The position numbers and the translations under genes are program-made. This document shows positions 23,291 through 33,185 of a stretch of 64,000 bases of DNA, in pieces. Position 1 is the stretch's first letter, and every line of letters begins with the position of its first letter. A model generated the notes under the pieces. The model saw only the letters and a program-made list of their open reading frames with translations. It was not told the origin of the DNA and ran no database searches. Origin of the DNA: Rhinopithecus roxellana (taxonomy: Eukaryota; Chordata; Mammalia; Primates; Cercopithecidae); NCBI RefSeq assembly GCF_007565055.1, contig NC_044554.1:58278176-58342175 (forward strand), read 5' to 3'.

Positions 23291-23376
23291 TTTTATCATC
23301 ATCATCATGATGGTCTTGCAGAGCATGTTATTGTTTCCAAACAAGAAGTGGGGAATTGGGCAGAAAAGATTTTTCT

Positions 23377-23678
23377 TTCTTTCTTTTTTTTTTTTGAGAT
23401 GGAGTCTCGCTCTGTCGCCCAGGCTGGAGTGCAGTGGCCGGATCTCAGCTCACTGCAAGCTCCGCCTCCCAGGTTCACGCCATTCTCCTGCCTCAGCCTC
23501 CCGAGTAGCTGGGACTACAGGCGCCCGCCACCTCGCCCAGCTAGTTTTTTGTATTTTTTTAGTAGAGACGGGGTTTCACCATGTTAGCCAGGATGGTCTC
23601 GATCTTCTGACCTCGTGATCCACCCATCTTGGCCTCCCAAAGTGCTGGGATTACAGGCTTGAGCCACCGCGCCCGGCC
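23377..23678 (-). mobile_element. AluY, Old World monkey-like, antisense
   Basis: Full length with 'gtggccggatctcagctcac' (the reverse of the monkey-type 'gatccggccac'), little CpG decay and an end at 'ccgcgcccggcc'. A perfect 16-bp target duplication 'cagaaaagatttttct' occurs at 23361-23376 and 23679-23694. Confidence 0.96.
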
Positions 23679-23694
23679 CAGAAAAGATTTTTCT

Positions 23695-24236
23695 AACTTA
23701 AGGATCTTAAATGCCTTTTCATTGATGATAGTAACACCACAGAAGGCTGAGAAATGCAGAATAAATGTAGGGGAAAATTCTTATCTCCTCTTTGTGACCC
23801 CTTGTTCCTCCCTGTTGATTACTTTTTCTTTCTTTTTTGAGGGGTGTACAAGGAGAACTGTGGCTAAAATGTCCAATAAATGGAATGCCTTTCATCTCTT
23901 ATTTTCTCTATCTCTTTCTTAATCCATGTCATTTCTCATTAAAATGGACTTGGAAATTTATCATCAGAGAGCTTTATCTTCCCATGTCAGAAAAGGCATG
24001 TGTCCTAGTGGAAGAGGATAATCCCCTTTTCTGTTCTTCTTTGGGGCTGGTTTAATACCCAGACTTCATGGAGAATTGATGGATCAGAGCTCGATGCAGG
24101 GAGATTAGTTAGCTTTCTAAGAAGCGAATATTTCCTGATCACAAAGCAGCAAAAGCTGCCTAGACCCAATGGTTTTAGACAGGTATTTACCTGTGAGGGA
24201 AGGACCCAGCTGTCCTCCCTGCCCCAACAAACTTCA
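23695..24236. other. Unique sequence, nothing recognised
   Basis: Short open frames at 23629-23922 and 23837-24055 read partly out of the adjacent Alu and have no known product. Confidence 0.35.
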
Positions 24237-24249
24237 GCCAGCTGCCATT

Positions 24250-24535
24250 TTATTTATTAATTTTTATTTTAAGACACCATCTCACTGTGTCACCCAGGCC
24301 AGACTGCAGTGGCGAGAACACCGACCTCCCAGCTTAAGCAATCCTCCCACCTCAGCCTCTCAATAGCTGGGACTGCAGGTGTATGCCACCATGCCCAGCT
24401 AATTTTTTTAGTTTACGTAGAGACGAGATTTCACCATGTTGCCCAGGCTAGCCTCAAACTCCTGGGCTCAAGCAATCCTCCCACCTCGACCTTTCAAAGT
24501 ATTGGGATTACAGGTGTGAGCCACCACGCATGGCC
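24250..24535 (-). mobile_element. AluJ-like, antisense, with target duplication
   Basis: Heavily diverged Alu ending 'gccaccacgcatggcc'. The flanking words 'ccagctgccatttta' and 'ccagctggcatttta' form a 15-bp target duplication with one mismatch. Confidence 0.9.
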
Positions 24536-24568
24536 AGCTGGCATTTTAAATGTACTCAATAATTATCC

Positions 24569-24819
24569 CAGTGCGATGGCATGATTTTGGCTCACTGCAA
24601 CCTCTGCCTCCTGGGTTCAAATAATTCTCCTGCCTCAGCCTCCCGAGTAGCTGGGATTCTGGGCACACACCACCACGCCTGGCTAATTTTTGTATTTTTA
24701 GTAGAGACAGAGTTTCGCCATGTTGACCAGGCTGTTCTCAAACTCCTGACCTCAGGTGATCCGCCTGCCTCAGCCTCCCAAAGTGCTAGGATTACAGACG
24801 TGAGCCACCACACCTGGCC
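24569..24819 (-). mobile_element. Alu, antisense, lacking its tail end
   Basis: Begins abruptly at 'cagtgcgatggcatgatttt' with no T-run and no 'gagacggagtct' segment. It continues to a complete 5' end at 'ccacacctggcc'. The 3' end of the Alu (about 40 bp plus tail) is missing. Confidence 0.9.
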
Positions 24820-24888
24820 TATCCCACTTATTGCTTATGAATTAAACTATGAAACCACATATTAAAATTTTAAAATCTTTCAGGATTT

Positions 24889-25274
24889 GTCATGCGTTCA
24901 GTTGTGTCCTCCAAAAAATGATATGTGGATGACCTAACCCCCAGTATCCTAGAATGTGGACTTATTTGGAAACAGGGACTTGACCGAGATAACTGAGTGA
25001 AGATGAAGTCATTAGGGTGGGTTCTAATCCAATATGACTGATGTCCTTATCAAACGGGGACATTTGGTTTCAGACACAGACAGACCTGCACAGAGGGCAG
25101 ATGCTAAGACGAGACACAGGGAGACAGTCTTGGCCATGTGAAGGCAGAGATTGGAGTGACGCATCTACAAGCCAAGAAATGCCAAAGTTTGCTGCCAAAC
25201 CACCAGAAGTGAGGACAGAGGCATTGAACAGAGTCTTCCTCACAGCTATCAGAAGGAACCAACCCTACTTGTGA
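24889..25274 (+). mobile_element. MLT-type MaLR LTR, 5' portion
   Basis: 'ttgtgtcctccaaaaaatga', 'aacccccagtatcctagaat', 'acttatttggaaacaggga', 'atgaagtcattagggtgggt' and 'ccaccagaagtgaggacaga' are in ERVL-MaLR MLT order. The LTR breaks off at 'ccaaccctactt' and appears to resume at about 25881. Confidence 0.75.
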
Positions 25275-25880
25275 TTTATTTATTTTTAAAGACTTTATTT
25301 TTGTAGAGGAGTTTTACATTCATGGCAAAATTGAGAGGAAGATACAGAGACGTCCCATATATTCCGTCTCATACACACATAGCTTCTCCCATTATAAACA
25401 TCCTCCGCCAGTGTAGTACATTTGTTACAACTGATGAATCTGCAGTGACACATCAGAATCACCCGAAGTCCATAGTTTACATTAGGGTTCACTCTTGCCA
25501 TTGTACATTCTATGGGCTTGGACAAATGTAGCGTCATACCAACTATTTTCACTGCCCTAAAAATCCTCTGTGCTCTGCCTATTCATCCCTCCCTTCTTGC
25601 CGTAGCGCCTAGAAACCACTGATCTTTTTACCATCTCCATAGTGTTGCCTTTTTCAGAATGTCACCTAGTTGGAATCCTACAGCATGCAGCCTTTTCAGA
25701 CTGGCTTCTTTCACTTAGTAATATGCGCTTATGTTTCCTCCATGTCTTTTCATGGCTTAATAGCTCATTTGTTTTTTGTTCTGAGTAATATTCTGTTGTC
25801 TGGGTGCACCACAGTTTATTTATCCACTCATCCACTGAAGTCCTTTATCCACTCACCTATTGAAGGACAACCTGTTATTT
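25275..25880 (-). mobile_element. L1 3'-end fragment inserted in an LTR
   Basis: On the minus strand this reads 'gaatattactcagaacaaaa', 'actaagtgaaagaagccagt' and 'gatcagtggtttctaggcgc', the end of L1 ORF2 and its 3' UTR, and ends in an A-rich 3' tail near 25275. The open frames here are antisense translations of L1. Confidence 0.85.
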
Positions 25881-25940
25881 TAAGCTACAGAGTATGTGAT
25901 ACTTTGTTTGTTAAGGTAGCCCTAGGAAAGGAATACAGTA
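25881..25940 (+). mobile_element. MLT-type LTR, 3' remnant after L1
   Basis: 'aagctacagagtatgtgata' then 'ctttgtttgttaaggtagcc' and 'ctaggaaaggaataca' fit the last 60 bp of the MLT LTR, continuing the element that stops at 25274. Confidence 0.65.
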
Positions 25941-26754
25941 GTCAGTTTAAGGATTAAAGGATTCTACTTTGTTAATAATCATGTTTCAACAATTTCTAGC
26001 ACCTTGTACTATTTATTTAGGTGAGTGGTTCATTACACTGAAGTGGCAGCCCATCTGACTTTTTCAGATGCCTTCTGTGGCAGATTGTAAATTTATTCTT
26101 TTGGATGTTCAGTTTTTCCCTTTGCTATGTTCCTTTTGTCCTCTGGTATCTGGGGATCTTGGATGGAGATTTCCCTGTAGCCCCAAGGCTGGGTCATGAA
26201 ACGTAAGCCTTCCTAGGCTCCAAGGGGTAGCTGGATCACAGAGCCACTCCATTCCCTGGGAGCAGGGGTGGTTTACATGATCTCCCTCCCAGCCCCAAAA
26301 CCTTCAGATTCAGGAAAAACAGACTCATAATACTTCCCTGGATCACACTGAATGGTTCATTAATGTCAGACATTTGAACATGTATACAGGAAAGGGAGAG
26401 CAAGTAGGAAAAATATTCCCCATGGTATGAACTTATGTAGACCTGGGATGGCTCAGTCTATGATGCAAGGCTGTTTCCTTTGGGGTGAATGGACATACAC
26501 ACACTTCCTGGTTGCCCTTCACTCGATGAGATTCAAAGGAAAGTCCCTGCCTATGCTTGAGTCTAGGGAACTTTTGCTCTTTTGTGACGAGAAAATATTC
26601 ACTGAGAAAGCTAACCAATATCACAATATCATTTTTCACAATAGGCCTCCCTAGGTTGCAGGAAATTTGCCCAATGTGTGGAAACCTCAGTTGATTCTAG
26701 AACGTAGAGGTAATGCCCAGGCTCACTGCATTTAATCTAGAAGTATATACACTC
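25941..26754. other. Unique sequence, nothing recognised
   Basis: Open frames on both strands at 26427-26654 overlap each other, and neither has a known product. Confidence 0.35.
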
Positions 26755-27226
26755 AGATGATGGGTTGAACTGTCTCCTCCACCTCCAAAACTATTTTGAA
26801 GTCTTAACCCCCAGTACCTCAGGATGTGACCTGATTTGGAAATAGAGTATTTGCAGATGTAATCAAGATGAGGTCATTAGGATAAGTCCTAATCCAGTGT
26901 GGCTTGTGCCCTTTGGACACAAACACAGACACAGACAGAGCGAAGCCTCTGTGAAGGGACATAGAGAGAATGCCATACGAAATTATGGAAGCACTGGAGT
27001 TATGTTGGCACAAGCCAAGGAACATCTGGAGCTACCAGAAGCTACAAGAGGCAAGGAGGGATCCTCCCCTACAGGTTTCAGAGGGAGCACGACCCTAGTG
27101 ACACCCTGATTCTAGACTTCTAGCCTCCACAACTGTGAGACAGTAAGTGTCTATTGTTCTAAGACACCTGGCTTATAGTACTTTGTAATTTATAAGCAAA
27201 GCAGCCCTCAGAAACTAATACAACTC
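26755..27226 (+). mobile_element. MLT-type MaLR LTR
   Basis: 'taacccccagtacctcagga', 'tgatttggaaatagagtatt', 'gatgaggtcattaggataag', 'cctccacaactgtgagacag' and a 'gcagccctcagaaactaata' end match the same family as 24889-25940, here nearly complete. Confidence 0.8.
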
Positions 27227-27334
27227 ATCACAGTCACTCATGCTTTTGTGATTACCCAGAAGCATCTACGCACCCAGTTCATGGCAATAATTATTGTTAA
27301 ACACCTACGTTCCCCCCATTCCCACCCCGTGAGC

Positions 27335-27525
27335 ACTGAGTAAGCACCAGGCACTGTGCTAGCCACTTTACATATATCTTCCTCTTTTTGTAGATGAATC
27401 AACTGAGAAACTCAGAGAGATTCAGTAACTCGCTCAAGGGCACATAGTTGATAAGATGATGGGACTAGGATTTGGATTCAAGTTTATCTGGATTTTGAAG
27501 TCAACAGTCTTAATTTATGCTCTCC
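27335..27525 (-). mobile_element. MIR element
   Basis: 'accaggcactgtgctagcca', 'tttgtagatgaatcaactga' and 'taactcgctcaagggcacat' follow antisense MIR order. Confidence 0.8.
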
Positions 27526-27974
27526 TCACGTGTCCAGAATACTTCAAGATTGGTGGCATCTGCTGGCAGAAAAAACCCTACTTCTTCCTACTTACCTCTT
27601 GGCACTGAATCTGGTTTAGGCCCACCGAGAAAAGTAGTAATTCTATATTTTGCCAAAAAAAAATCAGTTTTTAGCAAGTTTCCTTTAACATCAGAGTTAG
27701 CCAACGTATAATGGTACAAATTCTCATTTTAAATAGTAAGCCAATGAGATAACTCCATCTGAAATAAAGAGCTCTAATTTTCCTGAAAGCAGAAGGATGT
27801 TTTAATAAATGCATGCCAATCACAAATTGAATTCCACTGATTTCACCCCCGTATCTATCAGTTTGTTGGCAGAAGATATCATACCATTTCTCTTCATGGG
27901 TCTTTGGGGAGGGGAGTGTTCAGAGGGAAAGGGAAAAGATGGAAATGTCACACTGATCAGGCATCCACTGTGGT
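27526..27974. other. Unique sequence, nothing recognised
   Basis: No repeat body or coding signal is seen. Confidence 0.35.
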
Positions 27975-28140
27975 TTATGTACTTTGCATAGCTAGTTCCT
28001 TTCATTTACACCTATAAGACAGACAATAGACATCTTTAACAGATGGAGAAACTTAGGCCGGTGAAATTAAGTAACCTGCTTGTGGTCATACACTGAGTCA
28101 TGAGTGGGATCTAAATACAGATGTGGGAATCAGCGTATCG
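27975..28140 (-). mobile_element. MIR element
   Basis: 'aacagatggagaaacttagg', 'aattaagtaacctgcttgtg' and 'gagtgggatctaaatacaga' follow antisense MIR order. Confidence 0.7.
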
Positions 28141-28761
28141 GGCCCCAGTTTCTTATTTGTCAAGAATGTACCCATTTAGTGCTGCGAGGGCTAGGCCCGG
28201 GTGGCAGGAGGGGCGCTGAGACTCTTTCGTGCAACCTGCAGTGCAGCTATGAGTGAAGATGAACAATCAGCTGCTCTTTAAAGCCTTCCCTTCTGCTTCC
28301 AGTCCAGTGTACCTAACTCCTCTGGGCTTCAGCTTACTGATTCAAAAGCCGTGTGAACTCAGTCTTTTTCAATTCCATTAGCAGGCATACCATAACATTC
28401 ATGAATCAGCTGCAGAAAGTATCTACAAAGAAGCTATACGACAGTCATGAAATCAACTTCAAGCTGGGTATAAAAAAACTGCTTCACTTTTATGTATTTT
28501 GGATGTTTTCTCTGGAAACTACACTAAGAGCTGATGAGCAGTGGCCTTTGGTGGGCGTTGCTGATTTGTGTAACAAATATTTTCACTCTTAAAGGGCAAA
28601 AGGGGTCAATTATTTTCTTCTCTTTGGGGTGAATATAGTTTTGTTTTTATTTTATTTTATTGTTATTTTATTTTTCCCACTGTTACTTACAAAGTGAAAG
28701 GTAGAGTGATTTGGAGAACTGAGTCCTAGAAAAGGTGAATGTAGATATTCCTTTTAAAAAC
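28141..28761. other. Unique sequence, no gene seen
   Basis: A short GC-rich patch (28175-28225) and a TTTTATTTTATT run (28645-28672). The frame 28353-28592 has no known product. Confidence 0.35.
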
Positions 28762-28774
28762 AGATCAGCAAACA

Positions 28775-29083
28775 GGCTGGGTGTGGTGACTCATGTCTGT
28801 CATCCCTCACTTTGGGAGCCCAGGGCAGGAGGATCTCTTGAGTCCAGGAGTGTGACACCAGCCTGGGCAGCATAGTGAGACCTCGTCTCTACAAAAAAAT
28901 TTTAAAAATTAACTAGGAGTGGTGGCACGCACCAATAGTCCTAGCTACTCAGGAGGCTGAGGTGGGAAGATTGCTTGGGGCCAGGAGGTTGAGGCTGCAG
29001 TGAGCCGAGATAGTACCACTGCACTCTAGCTTGGGAGACAGAGCAAGACCCTGTCTCAAAACAAAAACAAAAACAAAAAAGAA
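28775..29083 (+). mobile_element. AluJ-like, sense, with target duplication
   Basis: Diverged Alu ('ggctgggtgtggtgactcat') with a CAAAAA-repeat tail. 'agatcagcaaaca' (28762-28774) and 'agatcaataaaca' (29084-29096) form a 13-bp target duplication with two mismatches. Confidence 0.93.
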
Positions 29084-29216
29084 AGATCAATAAACAGACA
29101 TGAAAAGGCAGAGAAAAGAAGAGCTAATGCAGCAGGCAGAGCTAGCCTATAAGGCACAGCTCTGGGGTAGATTAGGCCATGAATAGGAATTCAGCAGGCC
29201 TTGAAAAAAGCATTCT

Positions 29217-29504
29217 GGCCGGGCGTGGTAGCTCATGCCTGAAATCCCAGGACTTTGTGAGGCCCAGGCAGGTGGGTCAGGATTTCAAGACCAGCCTGGC
29301 TAACATGGTGAAACCCCGTCTCTACTAAAAATGGAAAAATAGCCAGGCGTGGTGGCGGGTGCCTGTAATCCCAGCTACTCGGGAGGCTGAGGCAGGAGAA
29401 TCGCTTGAACCTGAGAGGCAGATGTAGTGAGCTGAGATTATGCCATTGCACTCCAGCCTGGGCAACAAGAGTGAAACTCTGTCTCAAAAAAAAAGAAAGA
29501 AAGA
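29217..29504 (+). mobile_element. AluS-like, sense
   Basis: Starts 'ggccgggcgtggtagctcat' and ends in an A-rich tail with GAAA interruptions. It has a small internal deletion near 29278. Flanking 'agcattct' and 'agcatttg' suggest the target duplication. Confidence 0.93.
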
Positions 29505-29818
29505 AGCATTTGTTCTAACCAATGTCTGTGTAAGATGAGGTTTAGTATAGTTACAAAAGGAAAAGTGAAAGATAAATGAGGGAAGTGCCATATTTGATCT
29601 AAAAGTTTACTGTTTTAAACTCTTATTGATAAAATTATCTCTATTAGTGGTTGCTTTTATTAACTATTAGTTGCTTTTAATAAAAAATGGTCTTACAAAC
29701 AGTAGAAATTAGTGTTTATAAATCTACTGGGTTAGAGCAGATAATAGGCAAAACACACTCCTTTACAAATAGGCTCATGACTTAAAAACCCAACGACCAC
29801 CTAGTTGCTGCCTTGATT
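29505..29818. other. Unique AT-rich sequence
   Basis: Nothing recognised. Has locally repeated 'ttgcttttattaactattag'-like words at 29650-29685. Confidence 0.35.
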
Positions 29819-29834
29819 TTAAAACCAGAAAAAT

Positions 29835-30119
29835 GGCCAGGCACAGTAGCTCACGCCTATAATGCCAGCACTTTGGGAGGCTGAGGTTGGCGGATCACCT
29901 GAAGTCAGGAGTTCAAGACCAGCCTGGCCAACATGGCAAAACTCTGTCGCTACAAAAATACAAAAATCATGCCTGTAATCCCAGCTACTTGGGAGGCTGA
30001 GGCTGGAGAAGCGCTTGGACCCAGGAGGTGGGGGTTGCAGTGAGCCGAGACCGCGCCACTGCACTCCAGCCTGGGTGATAAGAGTGAGACTCCATCTCAA
30101 AAAAATAAAAATAAAAAAT
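29835..30119 (+). mobile_element. AluS-like, sense, linker deleted
   Basis: Starts 'ggccaggcacagtagctcac'. The sequence jumps from 'aaaaatacaaaaatc' to 'atgcctgtaatcccagctac', so about 25 bp of the second-arm start is missing. 'taaaaccagaaaaa' on the left and 'ttaaaccagaaaaa' on the right form the target duplication. Confidence 0.93.
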
Positions 30120-30364
30120 TAAACCAGAAAAAAGTAAGGGAACAGGGACCAGGGTAACTTGGCTGAGCTTCTTCAATTCAAACCTAGTTTTAATATCACA
30201 AACAAATGCCACCCTGAGATTTCCATTTATGAAGTGGCATCATATTATAGCCTTGTTCAAGAATCCTTTCCCAGATCTACAAAGAACAAATGGTCCCTCC
30301 AAGTTGTTCCTCTGATATTGTAAAAGTAAGACTGTTTAATAATAACTTGCCTGTGCTCTGTACT
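30120..30364. other. Unique sequence
   Basis: Nothing recognised. Confidence 0.35.
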
Positions 30365-30570
30365 TAATGTTTTTCTGCACACTTTAGTGCACATTATGAT
30401 ACTGGATGTTCTTGCTCACCTTGTAAATTATACAGAGCAGGCATCAGCATCTCCACTTCATAGCAAGTTGAAGCGACTTGCTGCAGATCACAGTGCTGCA
30501 GATCACAGTGCTGCAGATCACAGTGCTGATTACTGAAGGAGTTAGTCCAGAATCCACACCCTCTGACTCC
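30365..30570 (-). mobile_element. MIR-like remnant with triplicated 15-mer
   Basis: 'ctccacttcatagcaagttg', 'aagcgacttgctgcagatca' and a 'gactcccatcc' end are consistent with antisense MIR. 'ctgcagatcacagtg' is present in three perfect tandem copies at 30481-30525. Confidence 0.5.
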
Positions 30571-30601
30571 CATCCAAAAAAAACTTCTCTTAAACCTCCA
30601 G

Positions 30602-30710
30602 ACTAGCCAGGCATGGTGGTGGATGCCTGTAATCCCAGCTACTCGGGAGGCTGAGGCAGAATAATCGCTTGAACCCGGGAGGCAGAGGTTGCAGTAAGCC
30701 GAGATAGTGG
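30602..30710 (+). mobile_element. Alu second-arm fragment
   Basis: 'actagccaggcatggtggtg' to 'ttgcagtaagccgagatagt' is the start of a right arm. It ends without the usual 'ccactgcactcc' and runs straight into another Alu fragment. Confidence 0.85.
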
Positions 30711-30712
30711 AG

Positions 30713-30987
30713 GCTTATCACTTTTGGGAGGCCGAGGTGGGAGGAATGCTTGAGCCCAGGAGTTTGAGACCAGCATAGGCAACATAGCAAGACCCCATCT
30801 CTACAAAAAAATGCAAAAAATTATCAGGGCATGGTAGCACACATCTATAGGAGGATTGCGTAAGCCCAGGAGGTTGAGGCTGCAGTGAGCCAAGGTTTCG
30901 TCACTGCACTCCAGCCTGAGTGACCACAGACCTTCTCTCAAAAAAAAAACGAAACTAATTAAATTAAAACAAAAACAAAAACAAAAA
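30713..30987 (+). mobile_element. Alu lacking its first ~30 bp
   Basis: Starts inside the left arm at 'cacttttgggaggccgaggt', loses part of the second arm ('cacacatctataggaggatt') and ends in a mixed A-rich tail. Confidence 0.85.
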
Positions 30988-31081
30988 ACCTCCATGCTGA
31001 CCCATGTAGCTGGCAGCCAACATAGCTTCCTAAGCTGCCCTGAAGGCAGGCACCAGATATACCAAGGTCATGTGGGATGTT

Positions 31082-31339
31082 CAGTGGTTTTCAAACTTCG
31101 GTTTGGGACCCATCTGCAGCTTCTGAAATCTATTTAGTGGGTGACCAGCACTTTAAAATGAAATAGAATCGTAAAGAAAATACCAGACGACATTGTACAC
31201 AGCAAGGGTGAGCACTGTTTTGTGAAATTTTTGTTTCAAATGTATATACATATATAGTGTATAGGTACTGGAGTTACAAAATAAAATGCATTTATTTCAG
31301 AAGGTCACAGGAAAAAAGAAATGAAAACTGAGAACACTG
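31082..31339 (+). mobile_element. Non-autonomous hAT-Charlie-like element
   Basis: 'cagtggttttcaaacttcgg' at the left and 'gaaaactgagaacactg' at the right are plausible CAGTGGTT/AACACTG terminal repeats. 'tatttagtgggtgaccagca' fits a Charlie-type MITE. No clean 8-bp target duplication is seen. Confidence 0.6.
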
Positions 31340-31383
31340 ATGTAGATAATGCTAAGCTGGGTGGGAGGTCAGAAGACAACAGA

Positions 31384-31505
31384 ACCCTTGAGGCCAGAGC
31401 CTGTGCTTTGTCCTTTTTGATGTTCCTAATGCTCAGTGAGTACAGCAGTATTCACTAGAATGCGAAACCCTCAATGAGTATTTGCTGAATGAATGACTAA
31501 ATGAA
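31384..31505 (+). mobile_element. L2 3'-end fragment
   Basis: 'gagcctgtgctttgtccttt' to 'tgagtatttgctgaatgaat' plus 'gactaaatgaat' is the L2 3' end with its short terminal repeat. Confidence 0.75.
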
Positions 31506-32180
31506 TCAGGTTTACAGATTTTCTAAAGACTCCTCTTAAAAATTCAATTAGGCTTGGAAATAGATCCAGGCAGCACTACATTTATGAAGAGGTTGTTTCT
31601 AAGACCTTCATTGTAAATTGGCTTTTGAAACTTTCAACACCATGACACATGGTACTTGGGCTCTCAGGCCAGCCTACAACCACCTTTTTAAACCCAAGGT
31701 ATGTCTGAAGCTGGTATGGAGAACTGAAGCTGAAATCCGTTTCTACAGGGAAACGGATCCTCACTAGTCTGGTTAAAAATGCCAGGGTAAGTTCGCCTCC
31801 AGAGGACAGAGGACCTCTTCCCCATTTCTCATTCCTCTTGCCACTGTTAGGCCTGTCTCTATAAAGTGATTTTGATGGGCTGAGAGGAATGTGAGAAGCA
31901 GCATAGGCAGGGCTCATTTCAAGGGTTCAATAGATCAAAGGTAAGGAGAGGCAAAAATGCAGATAGCAATGCAAATAGCATCAACAGATTTGAAAGGCTT
32001 GTGGCCACCAGGTATTGAACCAGTGTGAATGTGCGTGGGCTGGCCATTTGTAGAGAAGACACATAATACAGAAGGTCAAGACCACCTCCATAATCACCAC
32101 TGCTTGTGCAGTGCTGCAATATCATGTATAGAGTACCCAATACATGCAAAGCACAGTGACCTATTTCTCTGCCATTCTTT
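31506..32180. other. Unique sequence, no gene seen
   Basis: Two minus-strand open frames (31582-31917 and 31919-32149) have no recognisable product. No promoter-like composition. Confidence 0.35.
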
Positions 32181-32189
32181 CTTATTTTT

Positions 32190-32491
32190 TTTTTTTTATT
32201 TTTTATTTTTTGAGGCGGAGTCTCGCTCTGTCGCCCGGACTGGAGTGCAGTGGCCAGATCTCAGCTCACTGCAAGCTCCGCCTCCCGGGTTTACGCCATT
32301 CTCCTGCCTCAGCCTCCCGAGTAGCTGGAACTACAGGCGCCCGCCACTTCGCCCGGCTAGTTTTTGTATTTTTAGTAGAGACGGGGTTTCACCGTGTTAG
32401 CCAGGATGGTCTCGATCTCCTGACCTCGTGATCCGCCCGTCTCGGCCTCCCAAAGTGCTGGGATTACAGGCTTGAGCCACCGCGCCTGGCC
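32190..32491 (-). mobile_element. AluY, Old World monkey-like, antisense
   Basis: T-rich tail, 'gaggcggagtctcgctctgt', 'gtggccagatctcagctcac', 'ctgcaagctccgcctcccgg' and an end at 'ccgcgcctggcc'. CpG sites are well preserved. 'cttattttt' flanks at 32181-32189 and 32493-32501. Confidence 0.93.
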
Positions 32492-32589
32492 TCTTATTTT
32501 TAATCTATAAACAGCAGTAGCAATTTTATCCATGACCAGATAAGGGGTCCAGATCATTGAAAACCTTTCTTAGAACCAAAAAGTAGGCA

Positions 32590-33185
32590 AAACTGGTCAG
32601 TGTTAGAAATGCAAAATGCTTGTTCCCCAGCAAATGCAATTTTCTCAGAAAGGCAAACTTTACTTTCTGCAGAAAGGGTGCCCCTTGAAGATGGAACAAT
32701 GGCAAGACCACACCTGGACAGAGGAGGGGCAGGAGTTCTTATTCCTGATGCAGGTAACCCCTACTGCTGTGTCATTCCCTATTGGCTAGGGTTGGACCGG
32801 ACAGTCTAAGCCAGTTCCGACTGGCTATTTTAAAGAGGGCAAGGGTATGAGTCAGAGTGGCAGGGTGAGTAGTTTGGTGGGAAGGATGGTTAGGAACAGG
32901 TAATCAAAGATGACTTAGGTCAAAGCAGGTGACCAAGGGTGACTCAGGTCAAAGGTCAAAGCAGGTGACCAGGATGAGACAGGACGGAGCAGGTGACCAG
33001 GGGAACAGATGTGAACTACTGATTAGGACTGGTGGGAAAGTTGTTTACTGAAACTAGAAGCAAGTGGGCAAAGAGAACCGGGAAGTTAAACTTTAAAATG
33101 GAGAATTAAAGAATAAGAGAGCTGAACATACTGACATACTGATTCTTTGAAGAGAAACTTAAGTTCACTACATTTAACAGTTTGG
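32590..33185 (-). mobile_element. Probable ERV1-type LTR
   Basis: The minus strand reads in LTR order: a repeated block of about 20-30 bp at 32905-33000 (U3 enhancer-like), 'ctctttaaaatagcc' (TATA-like), 'ctagccaatagggaatgaca' (CCAAT box) and 'cacccTTTCTGCAGAAAGT' downstream. I recall similar words from primate ERV1 LTRs but cannot name the family, and the edges are approximate. No internal retroviral sequence adjoins it. Confidence 0.5.
32905..33000. promoter_or_regulatory. Nuclear-receptor half-site cluster (DR1 + DR4)
   Basis: AGGTCA at 32946-32951 and 32953-32958, separated by one A, make a perfect DR1. AGGTCA-AAGC-AGGTGA occurs at 32917-32932 and again at 32953-32968, giving DR4-like pairs. 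DR1 is the consensus for HNF4 or PPAR/RXR, and DR4 for TR or LXR/RXR. Binding is inferred, not shown. Confidence 0.55.
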
